The notes below the pieces were generated by a model. It ran no database searches. It saw nothing but the letters and a program-made list of their open reading frames with translations, and was not told the DNA's origin. From assembly GCA_012934845.2 (NCBI GenBank), contig WNNJ02002901.1:1-64000 (forward strand): DNA of 64,000 nucleotides. The letters are read 5' to 3'. This DNA is from Pomphorhynchus laevis (taxonomy: Eukaryota > Acanthocephala > Palaeacanthocephala > Echinorhynchida > Pomphorhynchidae). This document shows, piece after piece, positions 12,701 to 26,900 of this stretch. The position numbers and the translations under genes were made by a program. Every line of letters starts with the position of its first letter. The first letter of the stretch is position 1.

Positions 12701-15700
12701 GTTCTAAGCACATAGTTATCGCAGAAACAAACTGGCTTCCGCTAATGACTCTCGAACTAAATGGAACACTATCAATTCTCTACTTTATCGTTTCTCTGTT
12801 ATCTCCACTCTTGATACTTCTCAATTCTCCGATTACCTAATTTCAAAAACTATTTCTCTAATCGATTCGATCATAGTCCTTCCACAAACTTCCTGTATTC
12901 CGTCTATTCGTATCCCTGAGTGCTTTTATCTACTTGCGGTATCTGAATATGAGGTATCTTGCCTTATTTCGCCAACCTGTAAGTTATCTCCTCCTGATCC
13001 CATCCTACTCGAATTCTCAAATTGTTGTCAACAGACTTCACACATTTCTTTACTAGCCTCTTTAACTCGTCAATCCAGAATGGAATATTTTCTGCACTTT
13101 GGAAAACGACCATTATTCGTCACCTACTTAAAAATTTCTCTCTTGCCTTCTCTCTTCCTTCATCTTATCGTCCAATATTAATTCTACCAACCTTATCTAA
13201 AATTCTTAAACACCTAGTCTTAGATCATATCAACACGTATCTCTGTTCATCGCAGCTCTACCCTTCTTTTCAATCTGCTTTCCGCTCCAATCATTCCACC
13301 GAACTACCATGTCATACAGTATTTTCTGATCTGCTATCCGCTCGTAACAAAGGACTTTGTAGTGTGGTAATATCGACTCGAAATTGTCGATCACAAAATC
13401 CTTCTTTTTCGTCTTCGCTTTCACTATGGATTCTCTTCGTCCACCTTGGTTTGGTTCTCTTCGTATCTCTCCGATCGATCATTTTCCGTCCATTCTAATT
13501 AGGTGTGTTTTCCTCTATCTTCTCTCTCTTGTGGTGTACTTCAAGGTTCAGTACTTGGCCATATTCTCTTTACGCTTTTTCTTGGAGATTTACCTTTTAT
13601 AATTAGTAATTCGGCTTTAAAGTAATGCAGTACGCTGATTATATACTTCTTTATTCTCACTCGTATCCTTATTCCCTAAGCCAACTTTTTATATCCGTGT
13701 CTAATTGTCTTCGTGCTCTATCAGATCATATAATTTCTTCTCGCATGCCTCTCAATCCAACCAAATCTAATGTGTTATGGGTTTTACCCACTTCCGTTTT
13801 CGTATCTCCTTCGTCTCTGTATCTTCAGACCACAATTATTCCTGATGTAGATAAGCAACTGTTTCTAGGTGTTTATTTCAACAATAACATGCATATCGAT
13901 CCCTTCATTCGTAGTAAAACTATATCCTTAAATATTCTTCATCGTGATATTCGTCTCGTCAGAAATTTTCTAGACTTATTTATTACGAATATCTTACCTC
14001 ACCCCTTCTTTTCCCACGTATTGATTACTGTCTTAGCCTTCTCGTCTTCTATTAAAACCCATCCCTTAAACCTCTTCAGCATTTCGCTAGCATTGCTGTG
14101 CGCATCATCTTTCGATTTCGTAAATACGATAATATCTTCTCCTATTTATCAAAACTTGGATTGCTAAGTATTGAACATCGCGTTCGTTCTCGTCTTCTTT
14201 GTCTAACTTATCGACTTCTCCATTGTTATTCTTCTTATCTTTATTTTTGTAATTTTCCTTCTTATCTCGATCTACCAACACTAAGTGAATATTGCTATCT
14301 TTCTACTAACCTTTCTACGTTATTGTGCTTCTTTTCTGCTACACGTACCTCTTCACTTAATAAACTTCATCCGCTGACTTCTCCATATTGCTGATCCTCT
14401 ATTTTTAATTCCCTACATTATCATCGTCGATCCTCACTCCCTTTTTTCAAAAACAACTACATTCTAAGCGTCTAAACGAGTAACTATTGTTCTTAATCTG
14501 TATCGATTTTGTAGGCTTGTACATTTGTTACATTAAAAAACTTTCTATTTTTATATTATAATATTATATTATAATATTATATTATATTATAATATTATAT
14601 TATAATATTATATTATATTATAATATTATATTATAATATAATATAATATTATAATATAACAAAGGAAATATAATTAAAATAAATTAAGTATTAAGTATAT
14701 TATTTCATTGTCGCTCGTAAACTAATGCCAAGGTAATTTCTTTTCTGAGATTTACTATTATTTTTTATAGCATATATTATTCTATTTAGTAAAATCTATT
14801 CTATTTAGATAAGCAATGCATTTTTCTAATTAAAATGAATGAGTTAGAAAACTACTAAACAATCTCGACTGCACGTCAAAGCTTTTTAGTTAAAACTGAA
14901 TTAGTCTAAAAGAATGTCGTAATCAAGTTTTATTTATGCATACATGCTTTATATATGTGTTCGCTTGTTTTATGAGTATTAGTTAAGTAAGAATTAAATA
15001 TATTTCTTTTATATGAATATGTAATATATAATTCACCAATAAAATTGATTATATCATTAGTGAATTTATATTTTGTACTTTATTTTAATACAAAATAATA
15101 TTTAAATAATTTAAATAATTGAATAATAGATTTATAATTTACTGGCACAGTATTGGTCAGCTTTGAGTGTATCCATTAAATAAAATAGCTTCGATACTTT
15201 TAATACAATCATATTCAAGTACAGCACTTCCAATCGTTGATAAATTTTAATTAAAAAATGCAAGAATTACATCCTCAAAAACATTTATTCATTTAGTATT
15301 ACTAAATACTAATTACTATATACCAATTGTTTGTTTATTTCGAACTTTTTCACCAATATAGCTATTAGTAAGAGATATTATTCACTAATTAATAATGATT
15401 TGGTAATTAAAAATAAATTATCACCTAAACACTGCTTAAAAAATAACTCACCATCATGTACGCTTTGATTTCTACTTTTCTAAATCAAAATAAATGTTTT
15501 TAAATTAATACACATGCTTTCGTACTGCATCATTGCCGATCTCGTTAGGAATAAGCTTTATGCTCCCGTCATGTTGCAAATTTGAAACTCTGTTTCCACT
15601 GTTTAGACTAAATGTTTATTTTGTAATTGTTTCGTTATCACGAGTTTTTAACAATCTACCTTTTGGCTCTTACGAACTTCGATTGGATAACTGCCAAGGA

Positions 15701-17864
15701 GTCGATTTGCTGATCCGGGATTTTGGATATTGCAGTTGTGAGATATTTACAGTCGTAACGTGATAATCGGCTAAAATGTTAAATGATACAAGTTTCGATT
15801 GGGGTTAATTGATTTTTAAAGCATTTAGATAAAAAACGAATATTCAATACTGTTGATAATACATAATTTAAAAGCGTTAAGTGTTAATTACGAAGTCATT
15901 TAAATTTTGTACTCAATGCGATAATTAATATTTTATTAATTATTTAACCATATCATCTTTACGTTATAATATTTCAATAATATAATATTTTATTAATTGA
16001 CATTATATTAATTATAAAGCGTGTACTTACTTAAATATATTTTATCTTAAAATTAATACTCTATCGTTAATATATTGATTTTGCTATCATAAATGTTTGA
16101 TGTCAATTTTTTAATACATGCTTTCCATATGTGTGTTTGGTCTTAACATCTTTGCATATAATACGGAACTTTATATTTATTCCTTTGCTCTAAATTTTTC
16201 AATTACAAATATTTAAATGTGCTAGTCAACATTCAAATAAGCTAAAAATATATCCATCCTGATCTGTATTTAAATTTTTAAATATCAAGAAACTATCAGG
16301 TATAGTTGAACGACAAGAAAAATCGTTTCGATATTTCGCTAGCAACTATTAACATCTTCAGAAATTAACACGAAAAAAAATTACATAAATAAAGTTTTTT
16401 GTCGGTTTGCACATTGATGCTGGAAGTATTTACAAGTGATTTTATAAACAACGGTTGGATTATCATTGATACCTTGTATAACATAAATAATTTATATAAC
16501 ATAAATTATGATTGACTAAAGATACCAAGATATCGAAAGTATAAAACTCAGGTAGCGCTATAGGAGAAGTACATAAGGTTTCTATGAGTATCAGTGTATC
16601 AAACGACGAAAAATAGCTACTTATACCCCCTTTCAATAGTGTACCAAGGCCTTCGAAGTTAAAAATCAACAATTGAATTAGCTTTAAGTTAATTCGCTTA
16701 ACTTAAATCGAATTAACAATCGAATTAAATCGAATTAACTTAAATTGAATTAAATCGAAGTTAACAATCAATGTGGCTGTTTGATCACATGTATAACTTT
16801 ATTACTACGCAACATAAAACGCTTTGAAGCATTTGCTTTCCAGACTTCTCTAAGTTGGTTTAAGAGCATCTTTCGTGCATTACACTCTGCTAGAGATATA
16901 TCAGCCATGATTAAAACGTTTTGGAAGCTATCCAATATTTTAAAACCTGCATATTTTGAGGATATTGTTAGTAATAACTTTGTTTGTCGTCATTAGAAGC
17001 CAAGGTGACTAGTCGTTTATTGATGCAAAGAAGTGATGAAGTTTTATCGAAATGTTCTTATCCAAATAAACCCTAATTGCGATGAGTAACTTTTTAAAAT
17101 TTTCTATATTATTTGCGGAAGAGTTTAAACCTTTTATAATAACGTTAGAAGCTCATCTGGCTAGTTGGTCAACATCAAATATGACCTTTAAAGGAGAAGT
17201 ATCTTTATCCTTTAACGTTTTAGCTAAGCCAGAACGAGTAACAGCACGTTGTTATTTTTATTGTTAATAAAAATAATAGATATAAATTTTTAATAAAAAT
17301 CTATTATAGAAAATAATAAAAAATATTATTTATTGTAATAATTAATATTATAATATTTATTTATAATTAAAATATTATCGAAAACTACTTTTTAAATAAG
17401 CAAAGTATAAACAATGCAAATGAATCAATAAAAGTGTACACATACGATTTAGGCATTGATATATATATTAGCGAACGTACTCGACCTCAATTAAATTACA
17501 ACAGTTACTAACTTGTTGTTTTGTATATTATCCCTTGCATGATTTCTTCTTCGTTCGATGGACTGTAATCGCTCAACGTGTGTGCGCCTGGCTTCATCAC
17601 GAATTTTTTGTCTCTTTAATTTAAATATTTACTGTAAAAATTGAATATTTTAATCGAGAATAAAACTAATGTCAACCTTGTCTTCATTTTGGCTGTACTG
17701 ATCCAGTAAATGTTGTTTAATTGCACGAGCATTAAGTTTTTGTTGCTCATAGTCGAAGACTTGACGGCTTAATTCCTAGTCAAACAAAAATTTCAATTAG
17801 AAGTTAAAGTATTTTTAAATATGTCTTAAAAGAAGTTATATTTTGATCAGTTATAACATCTTTA

Positions 17865-17922
<58 letters not shown>

Positions 17923-20900
17923 TAATGCGCGTGTGCACATTTTTTCGCTGTTGATAAAGGCAAAAAGCCGAAACGTTCAATAAATAACTTTGTTGTTTAT
18001 TTTCTCAAAGACAAACTGCTGGAAATATTGGTGAGATAATATTTATTGAAAAAAAAGAGTTCATTGAAAAGGACCCCAGCTGTGAGAAAAACACCCACAA
18101 CTATAATATATATATGTAATATATATGTAACATATATACATGTATAGATGTCATCAAATATCTAATCATCAAACATCAAATTTATATATATCATCAAATA
18201 TCTTTATTATATAATCAGATCAGGTAACTGAGTCTACGTATATTAGTCTACTTAAGAGCTGAGTCGAAATATCGACGAATTGTAGTAGACACATGATTGA
18301 TGAGTTAACTTAAATGAGTTGCATCTTATAATTAGATCAAGTAACTGAGTCTACGTTAAACATAATGATAAATAAAAATAGAATAATTAAATAATTAATA
18401 ATTAAATACTTATAAAAAATTAATATAATTATAGAAAGTCAATATCATTACAGATTATAGCAATTCTTAAAATTTCATTATTTAATGTATTATATTTAAT
18501 ATTATATAGTATGAATGAATGCTTATGTCATCTTTACGATATTACAAAAGACGACATACATTGCGATTAAATTATTTATAAATTGAAAATAATGATAACT
18601 AAAAATAAAATAATTAATAAATAATTATAAAAAAAAACAAATAATTTTTATATAAGATTTTTTATAATTTATGTCAAGTTCAAATTTAAAATTAAAATTT
18701 AAAATAAAAGTAATTTTTATGAATTGACCAATACATAACAGGCGATGTATAGAATAAGGATTAGAGATCACCAGGAAGAACTGTTATGTTATCAGGTTTC
18801 GGCCTATATTCCACGTACCAACATAGCAGCGGGGCCAAATACATGCTAATGACATATTTCCTCTTAAATGTTATTATCTTGTGTATCTTATTTTAATACA
18901 AAATACATACTAATGATGTATTTCCTCTGATGAAATTTGATTATCAAATATTTTATTTTAATACATTGTATATTATCTATTATTCATTTATAAAAAAATT
19001 TCCTGCTTAAGAATTTTAATTTATTTTTAATTATATGTTGTTGACTTTTATATTCTACGATTTTCGGTTTGATTTTATTTTTATATTAGCATATTATAAA
19101 AGTCTTCTAAAATTATATAATATTTACCAAGTTATAATATAATATGACATTACTATACAATATCACATTGGAAATAATGATTAAAGTTTTTAAATAATTA
19201 AAGGTTTTAGTAAAATTCATATTCTCAAATGGAAATAGAACTTTTATCCTCTTAAAAAGAGCATTCTGAAATCAAAACTAAGAAAAGCAAAAACTATATA
19301 ATTTAAAAAACCGTTAATTAGACTAAGACTAATTATTTTTTGAAGCATAATTATTTTAATTAGACAAACCGATTGAATTGATAGAACAAGATCTTACACT
19401 AGAGAAATATAAATTCAGTAATATACCGCGTTACGCAATTTATTCGGTTATGAATAAAATTCATAACTATACAATTTATTTTATAATAAATATTCAATTT
19501 ATTCAGAATATAAAAAGGAAACATAAATTGATTTTTAACTGAATTACGACTGGCATTCGATGAAAAGTTAATTAGTGAGCGAGGATGTTATTCGAGGATG
19601 TGGAAAAGTAAAATTCATTCAAATGGACCATTTTAAAAGGCAGTTGAGCTTGAGAAAATAACGAAGATCATCATTTGACGAATATGAAAAGCAAATACCA
19701 CAGAATATTAAAATCGATCTAGTGACAAGGCAAACATCTGGCACCAAATGATATATTGTGCACGGAAGAATTTCGTTGAAGGATATGTCGCTATGCAAAT
19801 CGACGTAAATTGTTGTTGATTCACCTTTTGCATTCACGGATATTAATGAAATTCTTCGTTGATCCTGGTAATGTTTTTCCAACTATACTTACAATAATAT
19901 GATGTCTTTAAAGATTAGCAGATTTAATCAATGTGCCTGTGTATGATAAGCCGCAAATAGATAGTAATATAACTTTTATTCTTAAATTATATTTTTAAAT
20001 ATTGTACAAATTTATTAAATTTGGATAACGAGGAAAATGTCACATATTGACTGCATTTCACAGCGCATTGATCAGTCAACAAAGTATGAGCAACCATCGT
20101 CAGATATTCGGGATAATAATGATGAGTAATGATGACTCATCTGATATGAATTATAATTTACAGCGTGGATTTAATTTTAATATATACTCAAAACAATAAT
20201 TATAAGTACATATTGTGTTTTAATATATTATAATTGTAATATTAAATATAATAATTATATTATTATATACAAGTTTTTATATAATTTTCACATATACACT
20301 TAGACGTTTTGATCCTGGATTGTAATCGCTTAGTTTGCTTTGTAATTCATATGAAATTATTAATTTTAAATATTAATTTTCATATTATATTAATATTTAA
20401 TTCGTCGTTGTAATTTGCGGTTTGTTCAAGTTAATATTCTGCATTGATTAAAAAGAATAGAGTTAAATAAATTTGTTTCTTAAAAATTAATAGAATTTTC
20501 AATAACTGATTGCTAGCATCATCAGGACAAAAAAATACAATTAAACACATTGCTCATAACTTTAAACAGCTAGAAGTGCCTCTTATTAAAACATGAAATA
20601 AAGAAAATTAAAGAAATAAAATAATACTCAATATATAAGAATGATTTAAAAATAATTATTTATAAAGAATAAACGTAACTAAAACAAAATTTGCAACAAC
20701 GAAAAATATAGCTAAATATATAATATATAATTAAATATAACGTGTTCGGACGTTGGTGGTAATGTATAGTAATGTAACAATTTTCTAAAAACATTGGTTT
20801 ATTATTTTAAAACTTTTCGTCCTGATTGTAACAGCCAGCAATCAAACATTCTACTAATTTTTAAGAAACTAATTGATTTAAATCTATAATGTCAATGAAT

Positions 20901-23900
20901 GATTAAAACATATGGATGAACAACCGATCTATAACTTAATATTTAGCAGTAACTTGAATATGCACACAAACGCATATAATCAAAGCTGTGCGAAGATGTG
21001 CATAAATATTACTTATATAATATATAGGTAACATAATGTATAGCATCTAGCGTTGGTAAACCCAAGCATAATTATTGATTAATAATCAATTAATTATTAG
21101 TTTTTATTTTTTCAATTAATTAACCAGGTTAATGAAGGCATATTGAAAACGATGGTTCTATCTAAGAAGCCTGATTTTCTTAATCATGTTTTGTTAAAAT
21201 TAAATAAATTAATGAATACAGAAAAATGATTTTATCCGATCAAATACAATGTGGATACAATAATATTCATTCTCCATTACCACGAAGATAGATAGTCACA
21301 CAACGTAAATAGCAATTTATTGATAAACGTTTTTGAGAAAAGCAAATATGAACAACGCATTTTTGTATGCAGTAATATTGTACAGTAAAAATGCTTATAA
21401 CAACCACAATGTAAATTTAATTTCATTAAAACATGAAATTAAAGAAAATTAAAGAAATAAAACAATACTCATTGTATAAGCATGATTTAAAATATATTTA
21501 AAGAATAAACGTAACTAAAACATAATGAACAACAAAGAAAAACTACCAACGTCGTTGGTACGACGTTGGTAGTAATGTATAGTAATGTAAACTGATGATA
21601 GCAGCCAGCAATCAAAAATTCTACTAATTTTTAAGAAACGAATTAATTTAAATCTATAATGTCAATGAATGATTAAAACATATAGATGAACAAACGAATT
21701 ATACTTGATATTGAACAGTATCATACACACGCATATTTACCAAAGGTGTGTGAATGTGTACATTACTATTACTTATACTATATTTGTCATGATGATAGCA
21801 ACATCTTTTAAAATTTTGAATAATTTTTCGTGAAGAAGGATATAGTGTACTAAAAGAATTTAATGTTCTATTCTAAAAAAGGATATCAAATAGAATTAAT
21901 AAAAATGCTAGATTAATTAAGATTAATCTATTATACAGAGTGATATGTCAAAGTGAAGGATAAAATATCAATTTATACATTAAAATCAACTATTAACATA
22001 AAGTTGATAGTTGAAAATTAGTAGTAAACAAAATATCGTGTAGTATTACATTAAATTAATCAAAAAATAAATACTTAAATAATATTTAAATATTAAATAT
22101 AATAAATATTTAATTTGCATTAAATATTAACAAAACGCAATGTCGAAGTAAAAAATAGAATCAGTTTCGATTGGTTAGTCAATTTTGTATGCCAATTGTC
22201 TAAGATAATCTTGTATAAGAAGAATTTTATAACATTAATCTTATTAATTTAAATAAAAGAAGACAATATTTCTTATTCATCTAAAAGCTTATTAGATTCT
22301 ACTACCTTTGTGAACTCGTCGCTAATATCTTCTTGGTGAAAATGTAATTGTTTTAAGTTACACGAAGAAACGTATGTTGTATCATTTGTTGTAGTGGAAG
22401 CTGAATGCGTGCTAATAACCTGTTAGTTAAAAAATAAAAACAGTATTATATCAACAATTAATGCAAGAACCTCTCCATCAAACTCTGATAACTGATTGTC
22501 GGAATTAAAATTCAAATTAACATATCCATTTGCTTGAAGAGTAAATCTGAAAGCAATATACCAATATACATGGGTATATTTCATACTTATGTACATTTCA
22601 TAAAATTTATATTTCATATATTTTGTATATTTCATACTGTAATAATACTTAGTATACTTGAAATTTCTAATTTAGTACGACTTGGTTCACACTGAATTAA
22701 AATATAAAATATGTAATAGAAATATGTAATTTAAAATATGTAATTTTTTTTATAATAGAAAATTATTTATTTATTTATCACGTAAATGAAGTTAATTATA
22801 ATTTAAGTGGCATTCTGTAGATTGATGGCATTTACAATTTACACTTTTAAACACCAGCATTTAATAAATTATAAGTTATAATTATATAAATTATAATTAT
22901 AAATTATTATAATATACATGGCATTCCGCAAATAAAACTCTTTTAGGTGTTACTTTCAATGTGTTTGTGATATGTTGAACATTAGCATATAATGGCCAGA
23001 TTCAACTAATAAGAGTGTAATAGCCCGTTTAAGTCACATTATCCCTATGCGTAAGACTAATCGTTTTTAGAGAATCAATTCTCATTAAGATTATTAGCGC
23101 CTTTGTTCATGATACCAGCTGCTAAAATACTGCCCGAATAAACCATCCACGCTCAATTAGTAATGTTTCGGCTTTTGTTATACTTAAATACAGCGTTGAC
23201 TGTTCTGAAATACGATTGAGCTAACATTTGTGTTTTCAATTATCAAAACCAAGTTCTGAAATACGATTGAGCTAACATTTTTGTTTTCAATTATCAAAAC
23301 CAATAGTTTAAAACTTAATTATTTTTTGAATAATTTAAATGGTTATTTTTTATTATTTTCAATATAATATTATTAATTATTAAATAATATTAATTATTAA
23401 TGATTTTATTTCATATAATGAAAATGTAAAATTGATTAATTTGTTGTTTACAAACAAATTATTCACTATTTTTAATATGAATATGATATTAAAGTTAAGT
23501 TAAGTTATCGTAAAGTTTTCAAAGAAGATATAATCGTTTAGTTAATAAAGTCTCGAACATTGAACAATAATAATTTATGAAAATATGCATTTTTATAAAT
23601 TTGTAGTTCAAAAAGCTTTTATGTATTTTATGAATATGTAAAAATAAAATAACCTGCAAAGATTTGGAGTTGTACCAATTTTCAATAATATTTCCGCATC
23701 TGATGAAAGCCCAATCGACTTCTCCTCCAAATATGCTTCTGTCATTAAATATTTCATGATGTGTACTAACCCTTTTCGAACTACCTAAATTAATAATTAA
23801 TAAATTAAATAATTAATTAATAATTAATTAATAGTTAATTAATAATTAATTAATAATTAATAATTTAATTATTAATTAAATTATTAATAATTTAAGAATT

Positions 23901-26900
23901 AAATAATTGTTGATGATTTGCTAAGATTGTTGCCAATTAATTTCATCTAAAAATAAAATCAAAATATGCTGTAATAATTATTAAATGTTTTATTAATAAA
24001 TGTTAATGAAATAACTAACATTTTGCAATAATCTACATCAACTATTATTTTAAAGGACAAATCTTTTGAGACATCATTTGGTCGGTCACAACAAATTCGA
24101 GTAGATTCATTCACGGAATTCGTGCTTCAAAATCTCGAAACTTTGACAATTTATATCTAAGACGAATGTAACACACTATAATTAAATCGATTCGTTAGAA
24201 TATGTTAATATTCTGCTAGTCACATTTTTTCATAGCAATAAACGAACCCAAATGTCGCAAAAAAATCGCAAGCGTGATTTTTACCTCTGAGCTTTTGTCA
24301 TACCTGGACAAAATACCTGGTCAAAAATAACTAAGTGCAATTGAAGCTAATTGATCAAAGATGTTTAGGTGATTTGCAATATTTTTTAATTATTTGTTAA
24401 TAATATATAGCACTCGCGTTAGTAACCAATTTTAAAAAAAGTATAAAGTTTACAATATTACAAAGTTTAAAACATTACAAAAAATTTCAATTAATAACCT
24501 ACTTTTACATTAGCTATTAAATTAATATCCATTGAATCATATATTTTTTAACATTGATTTCATTTTATAAGGTTCTCTTTTGTCATTTCCAGTCTATTTT
24601 TATTAATATGAAATAGTTTAAAATTTATTTTCTATGGGTTGTTAACGATTTTAAAACGACACAGTCAACCTTGAATTGAAGATATAAAATATTTGTATAT
24701 GATTAAAGAAATATATTTTTAATGAAGAGATGGTATGGAAATATTAACATTTTTACATCCATTCGTTACTTCTAAATAATCGTATTTATTATTAAATTAT
24801 ATTATTATTTAATTTTTATTATTTTTATCGGCGTGTCAGTGTCCAATATTCCAAAACGACATACTACTCAATATGGTTGAACCTCTTCGTCAGCACTTAT
24901 ATTATTTGTCGTCCTCACTACAGATTCTGCTCTATCGGTAATGACTTACCTGGTTCTTACGTAAGCTTATGTGAAAATTAAAATTATTCAACGGTCTATT
25001 ATTTGTCAAAATTATGATTGTAGAGAGAATGTCGAGATCACTCTGTAAAAATTATGTCTAGTCAAGATAAATATTCAAAACAGTAGGGATAATGTTTTAA
25101 TTAAATGTTAGTGATTAACTTTAAAAGTAGTTATGTGCTAGACTATTTCGCATGGATAGTACTGATGATTAACTTTGAGTTCGGATCAAAGGCTGAAAAT
25201 AACTCAGTAAATACATGTTTATAATCACTAGGTAAAATAGTTACTTACTGATAACGGAGGTAATTCTAAAGGATTGTTGTCCACGCACAGCTCACACAAA
25301 TCGTGTAGTTCCCGTAAACAAGAAGGTAATCTTTTAAGAGAATTAAAGGAACAATACAGTTTCGTTAAATTTCGAAGACCAGATAATTCTGTTTTATAAA
25401 TTAAATGATAACATGCCATAGACACAATCTAATCGATTTTTTAAACCTTTCGGTAATTCCTTTATATTATTACTTGATACATTCAAGTAACGTAAATAAT
25501 GCAGAAATGCAATCTGTCTAGGTAAAGCCGTAATTTGATTTTTCGAATAATCCTATTTGAAATAGACAGATTCAAGGAAATAAAATATGAGGCTAACTTA
25601 CCAAATATATTAAATGCTTAAGCGAGCAGATTTCGTCATTTATAATCTCAATCTTATTATTGTTAACAATCAGGATTTCTAGATTCTGTAACTGTCCAAT
25701 TGACGAAGGAAGCAACGAAAGCTTGTTGTGACTAAATAAAAAAGATTGGGAATAATCCACATTTAGTCAAACACTTTATACACGAAACTACATTTGATGG
25801 TATTTCTAAAACTTTTAAATTCAAAATTTTCAATCAAAGTCGAGTACAGACTGAATTTATAATTATGATTCAATATAGATTCATTAATTTAATTCTAAAT
25901 TAATTTGTTCTCGATAAATCTGTTCTAAATAAATTCTAAATTAAAACTTTTAAATTATCAATAAAAGTTAACTAATTTAAAGTTATAATTGAATTGATAT
26001 GTTTAAATTAATTCTAAATTAATTCTAGATTAATTTATTCTAAATAAATGCTGTTAAATTAAAAATTATTAATGCTAAATTAAAGCTGTTTATTCTAAAT
26101 TAATTTTTCTCAATTAATCTACCTTTTACATTTTTATAACTAGCGTTACTTTCGCGTTCTCAATTAGCCCATTGACTCATTATTGAGTCAATGGGCTAAT
26201 TGTCTTAATACTGACTATTATTGAGTCATATTGACTCATTCTAAATTAGCCCATTCAAATATATGAAATTAGTTAAATATTTGTCAATATTTAGCGCAAG
26301 ATACATTAAATTTAAATTTATTCACGGAATACTAAATTATCAATACAAATTTATTAAATAATAATTTATTAATTTATTGACATACTCGTGCAGTCTGTCG
26401 GTCCTCCTCTGCATCTAGTAGTGGGAGGTACCTGGCACTGATGAGCCAAAATAATTACGAAACGTTACCTGGTATCGTTTTGTCGATTCTTTCGTGGCTG
26501 CCACATTGATATATAAACAAGTTCCCACGGAATTCTCTCACTTTTCTCTTAAAATATAACAAGAAGATGGCAGATAAATAGATAAAATGCGCTGGCATTA
26601 GCCAATGCTCTTAGTTAATGATCCTTTTGGTGAAGCATGTAATACTGAGATTGCTAGATCACGTCAAGCTCAAGGTATGTTTTGACATACTCGTGCGGTC
26701 TGCCTGTTCTCCTCTGCATCCAGTAGTGGGAGGTACCTAGCACTGATGAGTCAAAATAATGACGAAACGGTACTAGTTATCGTTTTGTCGATTCTTTCGT
26801 GGCTGCCACATTGATATATAAATTTATTAATTTATTTATATTTAATTAATAGTAGTCTGTTCATAGCACAAGAGCAAATAATCGCAGCAAATACATTTTT

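Larger units (their letters stand above)
8721..14545 (+). mobile_element. LINE C: CR1/L2-like non-LTR retrotransposon, degraded
   Basis: A long plus-strand LINE in the antisense orientation inside the largest LRCH intron. Order: hairpin at the left edge (8721-8752), ORF1 remnant (8756-9654), a 12-bp coding minisatellite (9729-10490), endonuclease split by a ubiquilin retrocopy (10560-12350), reverse transcriptase (about 13000-13900) and a C-terminal extension to 14394. The C-terminal extension, with the IEHRVRSRLLCLTYRLLH segment, is like the HWLP...L.LTYKAL region after the RT in CR1/L2/Rex-type LINEs, which supports the clade. Both flanks are the same ATATT-type low-complexity DNA. No single frame is intact; several frameshifts and stops separate the blocks. 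Confidence 0.75.
26379..26820 (+). mobile_element. Retrozyme-like element with hammerhead terminal repeats and a 16-bp target duplication
   Basis: Two 137-bp direct repeats (26379-26515 and 26684-26820) flank a 168-bp unique centre; the period is 305 bp. Each repeat holds CTGATGAG and CGAAAC at hammerhead spacing. The whole 442-bp unit is bracketed by AATTTATTAATTTATT at 26363-26378 and 26821-26836, an exact 16-bp target site duplication. No protein frame is present. Such architecture (terminal repeats with self-cleaving ribozymes, no coding capacity, reliance on another element's RT) fits retrozymes or short Penelope-type non-autonomous copies. It sits in an LRCH intron between exons 1 and 2. 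Confidence 0.8.

Noticed and set aside
16781-17267. Plus-strand frames as a gene
   Set aside because: The minus strand of the same interval reads more like coding sequence leading into a LINE endonuclease start.
17948-17973. CTGTTGATAAAGGC...GCCGAAACG as an active hammerhead
   Set aside because: The core is CTGTTGA and four unpaired bases separate it from stem II; kept only as a Penelope-type terminal motif.
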